From positions 62,001 through 126,000 of the forward strand of contig JAFTKW010000015.1 in NCBI GenBank assembly GCA_017453065.1: a stretch of DNA of 64,000 nucleotides. Reading direction: 5' to 3'. Positions 37,355 through 46,674 of this stretch are shown here, piece by piece. The notes under the pieces are model-generated. The model searched no databases, was not told where the DNA came from, and saw only the letters and a program-made list of their open reading frames with translations. A program made the position numbers and the translations under genes. Positions within the stretch are counted from its first letter, which is position 1; the number at the start of each line of letters is the position of its first letter. The DNA comes from Lachnospiraceae bacterium. Its GTDB lineage: Bacteria > Bacillota > Clostridia > Lachnospirales > Lachnospiraceae.

Positions 37355-37386
37355 TGTCGATGAAAAATTCTTTTCAGATTTCGACA
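37355..37386. promoter_or_regulatory. Two 0A-box-like sites upstream of the Spo0A-domain gene
   Basis: TTCGACA (37380-37386) is an exact match to the Spo0A box read on the minus strand (TGTCGAA), and TGTCGAT (37355-37361) matches six of seven on the plus strand. They face each other 69-100 bases before the start codon. A GATAAT at 37397-37402 could be the -10 box; the -35 is poor, as at activator-dependent promoters. Confidence 0.45.
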
Positions 37387-37454
37387 TTTGTGGTAGGATA
37401 ATTTTGCATCGCAGTAATGAGCAATAACCAGACACATATGAAAGGGGAATTTGT

Positions 37455-37832
37455 GTGGATATTGCAAAATTTACAGATATTGAATTAGAGACTTACATTA
37501 CTAGAATTATGCTGGAAGTAGGGGTTCCGGCGCACTTAAAGGGGTACCATTATTTACGAGATGCTATACTTTTGTCTGGCAGAGATATGGAGGTCGTTAG
37601 CAGTGTAACTAAGCTTCTTTATCCTGTGGTAGCCAAGAGATTTAAGACTACCGACCAGAAAGTGGAACGCGCCATAAGAAACGCCATAGAGGTGTCATGG
37701 GTTAGGGGAAACACTGACACATTTACGGAGTTATTTGGATACAGCGTGGAAGATGGAAAACACCGCCCTACAAATAGCGAGTATATCGCTAGAATCGCGG
37801 ATAAAATTAGATTAGATGTGAAAGCTATGTAA
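37455..37832 (+). CDS. Free-standing Spo0A C-terminal DNA-binding domain
   Basis: The 125-residue protein is the Spo0A effector domain alone. It aligns from start to end with the C-terminal part of Spo0A: ITRIMLEVGVPAHLKGYHYL near 15-34, VTKLLYPVVAKRF near 50, ERAIRNAIEVSW near 72 (recognition region) and PTNSEYIARIADKIRLD near the end. There is no receiver domain, and no histidine kinase next to it. The GTG start follows AAAGGGG at seven bases. It should bind 0A-type boxes without phosphorylation control. Its role in sporulation, motility or the adjacent polysaccharide genes cannot be read from sequence. Confidence 0.9.
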   Translation: MDIAKFTDIELETYITRIMLEVGVPAHLKGYHYLRDAILLSGRDMEVVSSVTKLLYPVVAKRFKTTDQKVERAIRNAIEVSWVRGNTDTFTELFGYSVEDGKHRPTNSEYIARIADKIRLDVKAM

Positions 37833-37880
37833 ACTTGATTAAACGAGAAATTGAGTTGCTGATTGCTGTTCGATGCCAAA

Positions 37881-37922
37881 AGGCCAGTTAGGAGAAATCT
37901 TAACTGGCTTTATTGTATTTTC
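37881..37922 (+). terminator. Terminator after the Spo0A-domain gene
   Basis: GCCAGTTA (37883-37890) pairs with TAACTGGC (37901-37908) around a ten-base loop, followed by TTTATTGTATTTT. Confidence 0.7.
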
Positions 37923-37956
37923 CTATTAAAAATATGTATCGAGAACGAATTATTTG

Positions 37957-37965
37957 TGGTATATT
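37957..37965 (+). promoter_or_regulatory. Candidate extended -10 promoter of the capEFG unit
   Basis: TGGTATATT is an extended -10 (TGnTATATT) about 84 bases before capE. No good -35 is visible. Confidence 0.35.
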
Positions 37966-38048
37966 GTAATTAGTATGGCAAATGATACAAATATGTGCAT
38001 TTTAATGCTTAAATATACGAGTAAACTATTTGAATAGGAGATGGAATT

Positions 38049-39089
38049 ATGTTTGCAGGTAAAACTTTGTTGATTACGGGAGGTACAGGCTCCTTTGGAA
38101 ATGCAGTGCTCAATCGTTTTTTGGCGACAGATATTGCTGAGATTCGTATTTTTTCTAGAGATGAATTGAAACAGGACGATATGCGCCATTTCTATCAGAG
38201 AGAGTATCCTGAGTATAGCAACAAATTGAAATTTTATATAGGCGATGTGAGAGATCCACAGAGTATTGCAAAGGCGATGCACGGCGTAGATTATATCTTC
38301 CATGCAGCAGCCCTTAAGCAGGTTCCATCCTGTGAGTTCTTCCCTATTGAAGCGGTAAAGACTAATGTGCTGGGTACAGAGAATGTACTGCAGTGTGCTA
38401 TAGATGCAGGTGTAAAGAAGGTTATCTGTCTTTCCACAGACAAGGCTGCTTACCCTGTAAATGCCATGGGAACAAGCAAAGCTATGATGGAAAAGGTAAT
38501 CGTAGCCAAGGCTAGAACTATTTCACCAGAAAAGACAACCATTTGCTGCACCAGATACGGCAATGTACTCTGTTCCAGAGGCTCCGTAGTGCCACTTTTT
38601 ATCAGCCAGATTAAAGAAGGCAAGCCAATCACTGTAACAGAACCTACCATGACACGTTTTGTGATGAGCTTGGAGGAAGCGGTTGAACTGGTGGTCTATG
38701 CATTCAACAATGCGGAGAGTGGAGATATCATGGTTCAGAAGGCTCCTGCTTGCACCATCGAAGTGCTGGCGCAGGCAGTGAAAGAACTTTTCCATGCAGA
38801 CAACGAGGTAAAGGTCATCGGTATCAGACACGGTGAAAAGATGTATGAAACACTGCTCACCAATGAAGAGTGTGCGAATGCCATTGATATGGGCAACTTC
38901 TACAGAGTGCCTGCGGACAAGAGAGACTTAAACTACGACAAGTATTTTACAGATGGAACTTTGCATAGAAGTGAATTGTCAGAGTTCAACTCCAGCAATA
39001 CTACCTTGTTGGATGTGGAGCAGGTAAAGGCGAAGCTGCTGTCTCTGTCCTATATTCAGGATGAGATTGCGAAGTGGGAGAATAGATAA
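38049..39089 (+). CDS. capE: UDP-GlcNAc 4,6-dehydratase/5-epimerase (CapE-like)
   Basis: The 346-residue protein is an SDR enzyme with GGTGSFG near 12-18 and the inverting 4,6-dehydratase signature (STDKAAYPVNAMGTSKAMMEK near 129-149, where the usual YxxxK tyrosine is replaced by Met as in CapE/FlaA1). It would turn UDP-GlcNAc into UDP-2-acetamido-2,6-dideoxy-L-arabino-hexos-4-ulose. PseB shares this fold and reaction; the following capF and capG favour CapE. Translation is coupled to capF through TAATG. It starts the surface polysaccharide precursor genes. Confidence 0.9.
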   Translation: MFAGKTLLITGGTGSFGNAVLNRFLATDIAEIRIFSRDELKQDDMRHFYQREYPEYSNKLKFYIGDVRDPQSIAKAMHGVDYIFHAAALKQVPSCEFFPIEAVKTNVLGTENVLQCAIDAGVKKVICLSTDKAAYPVNAMGTSKAMMEKVIVAKARTISPEKTTICCTRYGNVLCSRGSVVPLFISQIKEGKPITVTEPTMTRFVMSLEEAVELVVYAFNNAESGDIMVQKAPACTIEVLAQAVKELFHADNEVKVIGIRHGEKMYETLLTNEECANAIDMGNFYRVPADKRDLNYDKYFTDGTLHRSELSEFNSSNTTLLDVEQVKAKLLSLSYIQDEIAKWENR

Positions 39090-40231
39090 TGAAAGTACTG
39101 GTAACAGGTGCCGCTGGTTTTATTGCCAGTAACTTAATATCAGAACTGGAAAAGCGGGAGGATGTAACAGTCCTCCCTTTTGAGCATGGTGACGATGATG
39201 CTCTTTTGGATAAATATTGCCAGGAATGCGATTTTGTGTTCAATCTGGCGGGGGTCAACAGACCAGAGCATGAAGAGGAGTTTATGGAAGGAAACTATGC
39301 TTTTGCCTTGTCTTTGGCAGGCATTTTGGAAAAGCATGGAAACAAATGCCCGTTTATGTTTGCGTCCTCTATTCAGGCGACCATGGAGAATTCCTATGGT
39401 AGAAGTAAAAAGGCAGGGGAGGATGCCCTGTTTGCCTACGGAAAAAGAGTGGGAGCAGAGGTATATATTTACCGCTTCCCCAATGTGTTTGGAAAGTGGT
39501 GCAAGCCTAATTACAATAGTGTGGTTGCCACCTTCTGCCACAATATTGCCAGAGGACTGCCGATTCAGGTCAACAATCGAGGCACAGTCATGAACCTGGT
39601 ATACATTGATGATTTGGTACAGGAACTGATTTCTGCTTTGGATGGCCACCCTCACGTGGGGCTGGATGGGTACTGTTTTGTAGATACCATTCATATGGCA
39701 TCCTTGGGCGAGATTGTAAATATGCTATACAGCTTTAAGGAAAGCCGCAAAAATCTTTTGGTTCCAGATTTGACAGAAGGAACCTTTGAGAAGAAATTAT
39801 ACAGCACTTATCTAAGTTACCTTCCTACAGACAGCTTTGCTTATCCGCTTCAGATGCATGTGGATGAGAGGGGCAGCTTTACGGAGTTTTTAAAGAGTGC
39901 AGACAGAGGGCAGATCTCGGTCAATATTACCAAGCCGGGGATTGTCAAAGGCAACCACTGGCATCACACAAAGAATGAAAAGTTCTTGGTGGTCAGCGGG
40001 AAGGGCAAGCTTTTGTTCAGAAGGCACGGTGATGATGAGGTTGTTGAATATCATGTCAGTGGAGATAAATTAGAAGTGTTAGATATCCCCACAGGGTATA
40101 TACATGCACTGATCAACGAAGGGGACACAGATTTGGTTACCCTGATGTGGTGTAATGAGTGCTTCAATCCAAACAAATCAGATACCATTCACGAGGATGT
40201 GGAAGGTACAAAGGAGAAGGAAAATGGCTAA
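39089..40231 (+). CDS. capF: CapF-like UDP-sugar epimerase/reductase with cupin domain
   Basis: The 380-residue protein has an N-terminal SDR domain (TGAAGFIASNL near 6-16, FNLAGVNRPE near 52) and a C-terminal cupin domain (about 245-370) with the metal-binding stretch GNHWHHTKNEKFLVV near 289-303. This two-domain architecture is that of S. aureus CapF, where the cupin epimerises C3 and the SDR reduces C4 to give UDP-2-acetamido-2,6-dideoxy-L-talose. It is placed between capE and capG in the same order as in S. aureus. It overlaps capG by eight bases. Confidence 0.9.
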   Translation: MKVLVTGAAGFIASNLISELEKREDVTVLPFEHGDDDALLDKYCQECDFVFNLAGVNRPEHEEEFMEGNYAFALSLAGILEKHGNKCPFMFASSIQATMENSYGRSKKAGEDALFAYGKRVGAEVYIYRFPNVFGKWCKPNYNSVVATFCHNIARGLPIQVNNRGTVMNLVYIDDLVQELISALDGHPHVGLDGYCFVDTIHMASLGEIVNMLYSFKESRKNLLVPDLTEGTFEKKLYSTYLSYLPTDSFAYPLQMHVDERGSFTEFLKSADRGQISVNITKPGIVKGNHWHHTKNEKFLVVSGKGKLLFRRHGDDEVVEYHVSGDKLEVLDIPTGYIHALINEGDTDLVTLMWCNECFNPNKSDTIHEDVEGTKEKENG

Positions 40232-41366
40232 GTTAAAAGTGATGACAGTGTTGGGAACCAGACCAGAGATTATCAGGCTGTCAGAGATTATCAAGAAATG
40301 TGACAAATATTTTGACCACATCCTGGTGCATACGGGACAGAATTATGATTATACGCTCAATGAGATTTTCTTCGAGGAGTTGGGGCTTCGCGCGCCTGAT
40401 TATTATCTGGATGCAGTTGGAGCAGATTTAGGAGAGACTCTGGGCAATATTATTTCTAAGAGTTACAAACTAATGGCAGAGGTGAAGCCAGATGCTTTTT
40501 TGGTGTTGGGGGATACCAACTCTGCATTGGCTGCGATTTCTGCGAAGCGACTGAAGGTGCCAATTTTCCACATGGAAGCGGGCAACAGGTGCTTCGATGA
40601 AAATCTGCCGGAAGAGACCAACAGAAGAATCGTAGATCATATATCCGATGTGAATATGTGCTATACCGAGCATGCTAGAAGATACCTTAACAGTGAAGGT
40701 GTGGCAAAGGAACGCACCTATGTGATGGGTTCTCCTATGCCAGAGGTTCTTAGTAAAAATATAGACCGAATTGATCAAAGCGATGTGCTTGCAAAACTGG
40801 GTCTGGAAAAAGGAAAGTATATTCTTTTGTCCGCCCACAGAGAAGAGAATATTGATGATGAACGCAATTTCTTTGCTCTGATGGATGCCATCAACCAGAT
40901 GGCGGAAGCCTATCAGATGCCTATTATATATAGCACACACCCTCGCAGTAGAAAGCGTATTGAAGAGAGAGAGTTTAAATTCCATCCATTGGTGCGTAGC
41001 CTGCAGCCATTTGGGTTCCTTGACTTCAATCACCTGCAGTTAAATGCTTTTTGTGTGGTTTCAGATAGTGGTACTTTGCCAGAAGAGGTTTCTTACTTTA
41101 CCTCCAAGGGCAGAAGCTTTCCTGCGGTTTGCATCCGCACTTCTACAGAAAGACCAGAGGCCATTGACAAGGGTAACTTTATCATGGGAAATATCACTGC
41201 AGATCAAATCATGCGTGCGGTGGATATGGCAGTGCAGATGAATGCAGATGGTGATTTGGGCGTAACAGTACCAAACTATGCAGATGAAAACGTAAGTACC
41301 AAGGTAGTGAAGGTAATTCAAAGCTACACTGGTATTGTAAATAAAATGGTGTGGAGAAAGAATTAA
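40224..41366 (+). CDS. capG: UDP-N-acetyl-L-fucosamine synthase (CapG/WecB-like 2-epimerase)
   Basis: The 380-residue protein belongs to the non-hydrolysing UDP-GlcNAc 2-epimerase family: VLGTRPEIIRL at 9-19, FHMEAGNRCFDENLPEETNR near 114-133 and SDSGTLPEE near 280. Beside CapE and CapF it would convert UDP-L-PneNAc-type product to UDP-L-FucNAc. Used alone the family name would be wecB/mnaA; the context decides. The start at 40224 follows AAAGGAGAAGG inside the end of capF. The next gene begins three bases later. Confidence 0.88.
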   Translation: MAKLKVMTVLGTRPEIIRLSEIIKKCDKYFDHILVHTGQNYDYTLNEIFFEELGLRAPDYYLDAVGADLGETLGNIISKSYKLMAEVKPDAFLVLGDTNSALAAISAKRLKVPIFHMEAGNRCFDENLPEETNRRIVDHISDVNMCYTEHARRYLNSEGVAKERTYVMGSPMPEVLSKNIDRIDQSDVLAKLGLEKGKYILLSAHREENIDDERNFFALMDAINQMAEAYQMPIIYSTHPRSRKRIEEREFKFHPLVRSLQPFGFLDFNHLQLNAFCVVSDSGTLPEEVSYFTSKGRSFPAVCIRTSTERPEAIDKGNFIMGNITADQIMRAVDMAVQMNADGDLGVTVPNYADENVSTKVVKVIQSYTGIVNKMVWRKN

Positions 41367-41368
41367 CA

Positions 41369-44300
41369 ATGACCAACTACACACAACTGTACAATTTATT
41401 CTTGAGTCAAAGCTACAAGGATTCTTGGCAAGAGTATGAGCGCTGGCTGGAGAGAGAGGAGGGCTGGGACTTTGTGGTCCTGACAGCTTCCAATGAACTC
41501 CAGGCAGAAGGCTATCGTCAAGAAATACAGTGGCGCAGGCAGCAGGGACATCTACCTGGTGGTTGCGCTTTTGTGGTGCTTTCTGATCCGGATGGCAAGC
41601 GCGTGGGTTCGGGAGGCGCTACCTTAGGTGTGCTGCGTAGCCTTGTAACAGAGTATGGAAATGGGACTATGGACAGCCTGAAAGGGAAAAGTGTTCTGGT
41701 GATTCACTCTGGAGGAGATAGTAAGCGAATTCCACAATACAGTGTGTGCGGCAAGCTTTTTTCACCTGTACCAAGATTGCTTCCAGATGGAAGACCGTCT
41801 ACACTGTTCGATGAATTTTTGATTTCTATGGCAGCTGTAGCGGGAAGGGTGTCAGAAGGTATGCTTGTACTTTCGGGCGACGTGCTTTTGCTGTTTAACT
41901 CACTTCAACTGGATTTCCAGTATGAGGGAGCAGCTGCGATTTCTATCAAGACTCCAGTGGAGATTGGTCAGGAACACGGTGTATTTCTCGGTGATGGACA
42001 GGGAATGGTTGGCCGCTTCTTGCACAAACAACCAGAGGCGGTTTTACGTGAACTTGGGGCAGTCAATGCTCAGGGGAATGTGGACTTAGATACAGGGGCA
42101 GTGCTTTTGGACGGAAACTTGCTGAAAGCATTGTTTGGATTGATTTCAACAGAGGGCAAACTGGATGATACCAAATTTGCAGCCTTTGTAAATGATCATG
42201 TGCGCATCAGCTTTTACGGTGATTTTTTGTATCCTTTAGCCAGCAAGGCGACTTTGGAGGATTATTTAAAGGAAGCACCAGAAGGACAGTTCTCTCCAGA
42301 ATTGGAGGTGTGTAGAAGACAGATTTGGGATGCAATATCAAAGTTCTCTATGAAATTGATTTGCCTGTCTCCGGCGCGCTTCTTACATTTCGGAACAACT
42401 AGAGAATTGCTTAGTCTGTTGACAGAAGAGATTGAAGATTATCGTTTTTTGGATTGGCAGGCGCAGGTTGGAAGCTTTGTAGGGACAAAAGGCGCAGCTT
42501 TTGCCACATACAATTCTTTGGTGCAGGAAGAAACGGAAATCGGCGAGGGTTGCTATATCGAGAACTCCCTGGTGCGTGCTGGAACAAAGGTGGGCAGGGG
42601 AAGCATTCTGTCGGGCGTAGAAGTGACTGGCGGATATGGCGAAATTCCAGAGGGTGTTGTGCTACATGGAGTGAAACTGCATGGCGGCACCTATGTGAAT
42701 CGTATATATGGAACAAGTGACAATTCCAAGGCTACTGCAGAAGCGGGAGGTGGCTTTTTTGGTCAGCCTATAGAACAGTGGCTTCAGGCAAATGATATGC
42801 CAATAACCCGTATTTGGGAGACAAAGGAAGGCCCACATTATATGTGGTTTGCGAAGGTGTATCCGCTGAGCATAGATCGAAAAGAGGCTCTGCGAACAGC
42901 ACTTTTAACTTATAGAGTACTAAGTGGACAGGCGCAGAAAGAAGAGATCAGAGCCTGGATTTCCATGGAGAGAGTGAGTCTGTATGACAGCTTTAATATG
43001 GCAAATGCCATGGACAGCATGCAGTGGAATCAGGAACTATCGGAGCAGATAGCGGTAGAGAACTTTTTACAGGTTTATACAAATAGAGGAACCTATGAAG
43101 AAAGTGTGGAAGGGTTCCAGAGCCAGGAGATGAGCCAAAAGCAAATTAGAATGATTTTGGCTAAACTGGAGGAATGCGAGCAGACCAATTATGGTTTGGC
43201 AATGAGAGGATATTACGGTCTGGCGAAATATTTGAGACAGCACAAAGAGATTAATGTGCTCCGAAGCCCAAGGGATTTGGAAGACAAGAGTTTTCAGGTA
43301 TTAAAGCAGGCTATTTGTGATGTTTGTCACGAGTGGAATTTGGAAAATGCGTTGAAGGAGCAGAAAACTCAGATTGCCCTAGAGGAGAGTACTGTGCAGC
43401 TTCCAGTGCGCGTTAACTGGGGCGGAGGATGGACGGATACTCCACCATATTGCAATGAAAATGGAGGATTGGTGCTCAATGCAGCAATCACACTGAATGG
43501 AATATATCCAGTGCAGGTGACGGTCAGACGTTTGCAGGAATATCAGGTGGTATTGGCCAGCGAGGACGTAGGCGTACAGACCACGATTACGGATTTGGAA
43601 ACTTTAAGAGACTGTGCCAATCCGTATGACCACTTTGCGTTGCACAAAGCAGCGCTTCTGGCCTGCAAGGTCATTCCTGAAAAAGGTGGATGGTTTGTGG
43701 AAGAACCTAGCTTGGAGGAACTGCTGAAGGAACTCGGAGGAGGAATTTATCTTTCTACTAAAGTGGTTGGCGTGCCTAAGGGGTCAGGACTTGGAACCAG
43801 CAGTATTTTGGCTGGTGGTTGCGTGAAGGCGATTTACCAGTTTTTGGGGCTGGGTATTGATGACTATCAGGTGTACAATAAGGTGCTGGCAATGGAGCAG
43901 ATGATGAGTACAGGTGGAGGCTGGCAGGATCAGGTTGGCGGCCTATGCCCTGGAATAAAAATGATTCGCTCTAATCCAGGATTGAGACAGGAACTGACGG
44001 TGTCTCAGGTGATTCTTTCTGAGGAAACCAAGGAAAAACTGCAACAGAGATTTGCGCTGATTTATACTGGTCAGCGTAGATTGGCCCGCAATCTGCTTAG
44101 AGATGTGGTGGGCGGATATATTAGCGGAAGAGAAGCATCCCTTTTGGCATTAAGCCAGATGAAAGTAGTGGCTGTGGAAATGCAACATGCCTTGGAGCAG
44201 GGAGATATAGATGGCTTTGCTGAGTTGTTAAACAGACATTGGGAATTGTCCTTACAACTGGATGAGGGAGCCACCAATACTTGTATTAACCAAATTCTGC

Positions 44301-44470
44301 TTTCCTGCGAGGATTTAATCGATGGAAGATTCATTGCAGGCGCAGGAGGCGGAGGCTTTTTGCAGGTGATTCTCAAGGAAGGCGTAAGTCATGCCCAGCT
44401 AAATGAAAGATTGTATCAGGTATTCCAGGATTCTGGTGTAGGAGTTTGGGAATGCCAGTTTGTGTATTAA
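41369..44470 (+). CDS. fkp: Bifunctional L-fucokinase/L-fucose-1-phosphate guanylyltransferase
   Basis: The 1033-residue protein has an N-terminal pyrophosphorylase half with HSGGDSKRIPQYSVCGKLF near 113-131, a left-handed-helix-like linker (about 390-470) and a C-terminal GHMP kinase half with VNWGGGWTDTPPY near 678-690, PKGSGLGTSSILAGG near 802 and a glycine-rich late motif GAGGGGFLQ near 990. This is the Fkp architecture known from Bacteroides and plants. It phosphorylates free L-fucose and makes GDP-L-fucose. In host-associated bacteria it allows scavenged fucose to enter surface glycans. The start at 41369 is preferred to GTG 41351. It is three bases after capG. Confidence 0.93.
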   Translation: MTNYTQLYNLFLSQSYKDSWQEYERWLEREEGWDFVVLTASNELQAEGYRQEIQWRRQQGHLPGGCAFVVLSDPDGKRVGSGGATLGVLRSLVTEYGNGTMDSLKGKSVLVIHSGGDSKRIPQYSVCGKLFSPVPRLLPDGRPSTLFDEFLISMAAVAGRVSEGMLVLSGDVLLLFNSLQLDFQYEGAAAISIKTPVEIGQEHGVFLGDGQGMVGRFLHKQPEAVLRELGAVNAQGNVDLDTGAVLLDGNLLKALFGLISTEGKLDDTKFAAFVNDHVRISFYGDFLYPLASKATLEDYLKEAPEGQFSPELEVCRRQIWDAISKFSMKLICLSPARFLHFGTTRELLSLLTEEIEDYRFLDWQAQVGSFVGTKGAAFATYNSLVQEETEIGEGCYIENSLVRAGTKVGRGSILSGVEVTGGYGEIPEGVVLHGVKLHGGTYVNRIYGTSDNSKATAEAGGGFFGQPIEQWLQANDMPITRIWETKEGPHYMWFAKVYPLSIDRKEALRTALLTYRVLSGQAQKEEIRAWISMERVSLYDSFNMANAMDSMQWNQELSEQIAVENFLQVYTNRGTYEESVEGFQSQEMSQKQIRMILAKLEECEQTNYGLAMRGYYGLAKYLRQHKEINVLRSPRDLEDKSFQVLKQAICDVCHEWNLENALKEQKTQIALEESTVQLPVRVNWGGGWTDTPPYCNENGGLVLNAAITLNGIYPVQVTVRRLQEYQVVLASEDVGVQTTITDLETLRDCANPYDHFALHKAALLACKVIPEKGGWFVEEPSLEELLKELGGGIYLSTKVVGVPKGSGLGTSSILAGGCVKAIYQFLGLGIDDYQVYNKVLAMEQMMSTGGGWQDQVGGLCPGIKMIRSNPGLRQELTVSQVILSEETKEKLQQRFALIYTGQRRLARNLLRDVVGGYISGREASLLALSQMKVVAVEMQHALEQGDIDGFAELLNRHWELSLQLDEGATNTCINQILLSCEDLIDGRFIAGAGGGGFLQVILKEGVSHAQLNERLYQVFQDSGVGVWECQFVY

Positions 44471-44508
44471 CGGTTGCGGCAGAAACAGAGGAAAAGGACT
44501 TGTAGTCG

Positions 44509-46656
44509 ATGAAAAGACAGAAGAAATTGAACAACAGAAATTGGCTGCAGATTTTATTTTTGCTGTTGCTTGCGGTCACAATATTGTTTGTCAGAGCTTT
44601 AGGCTTTAAGGATAGAGTACTGGGGCTGGAAGAAGGCGAGAGATACTTTGCACTGTGTGCTCAAGCGGGGAGAGAAATTTCCCTTTGGGGCTACAGACTG
44701 CGTGAGCTGTGTTTTGTGGCAGGCAGCATGCTAATTGGCGCCACTGTGACCTGGTGGCTTTTGGGTTTTGGCTCAGCCGCCCTAACTATTTGCCTGCTGG
44801 GCGTGTGCCCGAATGACTGGTGGATATTGGTGCTGACACTGGCTTGGACAGTAGCCTTTGCGTGGGCAAAGATGATTCCAGTGTGGGACAGATTAAATCC
44901 AATGGTATTTCGCGTACTACTCTTGTGCGCAAGTGCTACGTTTTTGGTCCTCAGGGTGTTTGATACTATCGGCGAGGTCAGACACAATGAGACACAGAAT
45001 GCAAAGATGGAGGCGACACTTGCCAAACTGGAGAGTGTAAACGCTCAGACATTTTTGTACAATCAGCCGAAGTATAAGGATTTGCTGGCTTATTATATGG
45101 ATGGAAGGGAACTAGTCTGGCACGAGGAAGCAGACCTGGATGAGATACATCCTGAATACATATATATGATATATGAAGAGGGAGAGTGGTTTGCTGACCG
45201 AGTAGACAAGGAGTACGGCTTTACATACACCGATTTGGGAAGCCTTTGGTTTGTCGATTTAGAGGAATCCTTACACCTGATTCAGGTGCAGTGGGGCAAA
45301 TATAGTGCCCAGGTGAGAACTCAGGCTGGAATAGAACAGATTTTGAGAGGGTCCTTAGATAGTGTGTTGGTTCCAATGTTTCCTATGAACAATTTCAGTG
45401 CGACGGATTTTGAAGTATATGTGGGAAGCAAGCTTTTAAATCTTGGCGAGATTATGTATACAGGAGAGCAGCTTGCAGGAGCGCTGGAGAACATTCTTGC
45501 TAATACCAAAAGCGTGCAGACGGTTTATGTAGGGCTAAATCAGGACCGAATGGGTGATGAGCAGAACTGGAATGAACTTGTAGCAGTGATTGGGAAATAT
45601 CCTCAGACCAAATTTCACCTGCTACTTAGTGGCCCACAGCCCAGTCAACTGGCAACAGAAGATGGGATGAGCAAATGGAAAAAGAGTATAACCAATGTGG
45701 TGCAAAAAATGGACGCAGAGGACAATGTCCAGATGGCCTATATGGGCAATCAGGAATGGCTTTTTGTAAATGGCAATACATTCTCTCTGGAGAATGGATA
45801 TGCAGATGAAGCGGCCAGAGAAGTGTCTGCTAAAGCGTTGATGCTGCAAGAATATGAGTTAAGCCAAGCAAATTTGGAGGAACATATTAAACTGCAGGAG
45901 GACCTGATAGAAAAATTCAAATCAGGTCAATACACAGTTAAAGAGCAGTCTGACAAGACCATTCTCTTTTTAGGAGATAGTATTTTTGGATATACTTTGG
46001 GAAGCGTATCGATTCCTGGAGTGGTGGAATATTTGACTCATGCAAAGACCTATAATTTAGGATATGGCGGAGTGACTGCGACCACCGATGAAGAAAGAAA
46101 TTTAGGCGCGTGGGAGATTTTGCAGGGAGTGCTGACTGGAGATACGAAGGCCCATAACCTGCAGGACAATCAATACCTGTGCCAAACCATAGATAGTTTA
46201 CATCAGGATTCTGCTTGGATAGATGCAGAAGATGGTGACAAACTGGTATTTGTCTTGAACTATGGACTGAATGATTACTACAACGACAAGCCTTTGGGCA
46301 GTGAAGAAGATACAGGGACAGATACTTATTTGGGTGCTATGAGAAAGGTGATTGAAGCTTTGAAGGAGAATTATCCTCAGGCGACAGTGCTGGTTTTAAC
46401 ACCGAATATGGTGACAGAGTTTGAGTATGGAACTGTGAAAAAAGGCCCGGATAAAAAGAAATTGGAAGATTTCAGAGAGGCGATTGCTTCATTGGCAGAC
46501 GAGCTTAATATACATTGTATCCAGATAAATGAGGCCTTAGGGCTGACAAAGAAAAATGTGGATGAGTACCTTGTGGATGGAACCCATCCGAATTATTATG
46601 GTAATTTCCAATATGGGCTTGCCATTTCGAAGTATTTGGATCAAGTGCTTCAGTAA
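44509..46656 (+). CDS. Membrane-anchored SGNH/GDSL hydrolase
   Basis: The 715-residue protein has an N-terminal signal-anchor helix (about 12-30), two or three more helices near 60-145, a middle region of about 340 residues, and a C-terminal SGNH domain from about 480. The active-site blocks are clear: GDSI near 490 (nucleophile Ser), GYGG near 522, YGLNDYY near 584 and DGTHPN near 688 (Asp and His). SGNH enzymes at such loci add or remove O-acetyl or other acyl groups on surface glycans. The fused middle region is not recognised. It lies between fkp and gmd and reads in the same direction. Confidence 0.82.
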   Translation: MKRQKKLNNRNWLQILFLLLLAVTILFVRALGFKDRVLGLEEGERYFALCAQAGREISLWGYRLRELCFVAGSMLIGATVTWWLLGFGSAALTICLLGVCPNDWWILVLTLAWTVAFAWAKMIPVWDRLNPMVFRVLLLCASATFLVLRVFDTIGEVRHNETQNAKMEATLAKLESVNAQTFLYNQPKYKDLLAYYMDGRELVWHEEADLDEIHPEYIYMIYEEGEWFADRVDKEYGFTYTDLGSLWFVDLEESLHLIQVQWGKYSAQVRTQAGIEQILRGSLDSVLVPMFPMNNFSATDFEVYVGSKLLNLGEIMYTGEQLAGALENILANTKSVQTVYVGLNQDRMGDEQNWNELVAVIGKYPQTKFHLLLSGPQPSQLATEDGMSKWKKSITNVVQKMDAEDNVQMAYMGNQEWLFVNGNTFSLENGYADEAAREVSAKALMLQEYELSQANLEEHIKLQEDLIEKFKSGQYTVKEQSDKTILFLGDSIFGYTLGSVSIPGVVEYLTHAKTYNLGYGGVTATTDEERNLGAWEILQGVLTGDTKAHNLQDNQYLCQTIDSLHQDSAWIDAEDGDKLVFVLNYGLNDYYNDKPLGSEEDTGTDTYLGAMRKVIEALKENYPQATVLVLTPNMVTEFEYGTVKKGPDKKKLEDFREAIASLADELNIHCIQINEALGLTKKNVDEYLVDGTHPNYYGNFQYGLAISKYLDQVLQ

Positions 46657-46674
46657 GAAAAAGGGAGAACGAAA

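Noticed and set aside
39140-39694. Minus-strand open frame of 184 codons inside capF
   Set aside because: No ribosome site or domain; capF on the plus strand is unambiguous.
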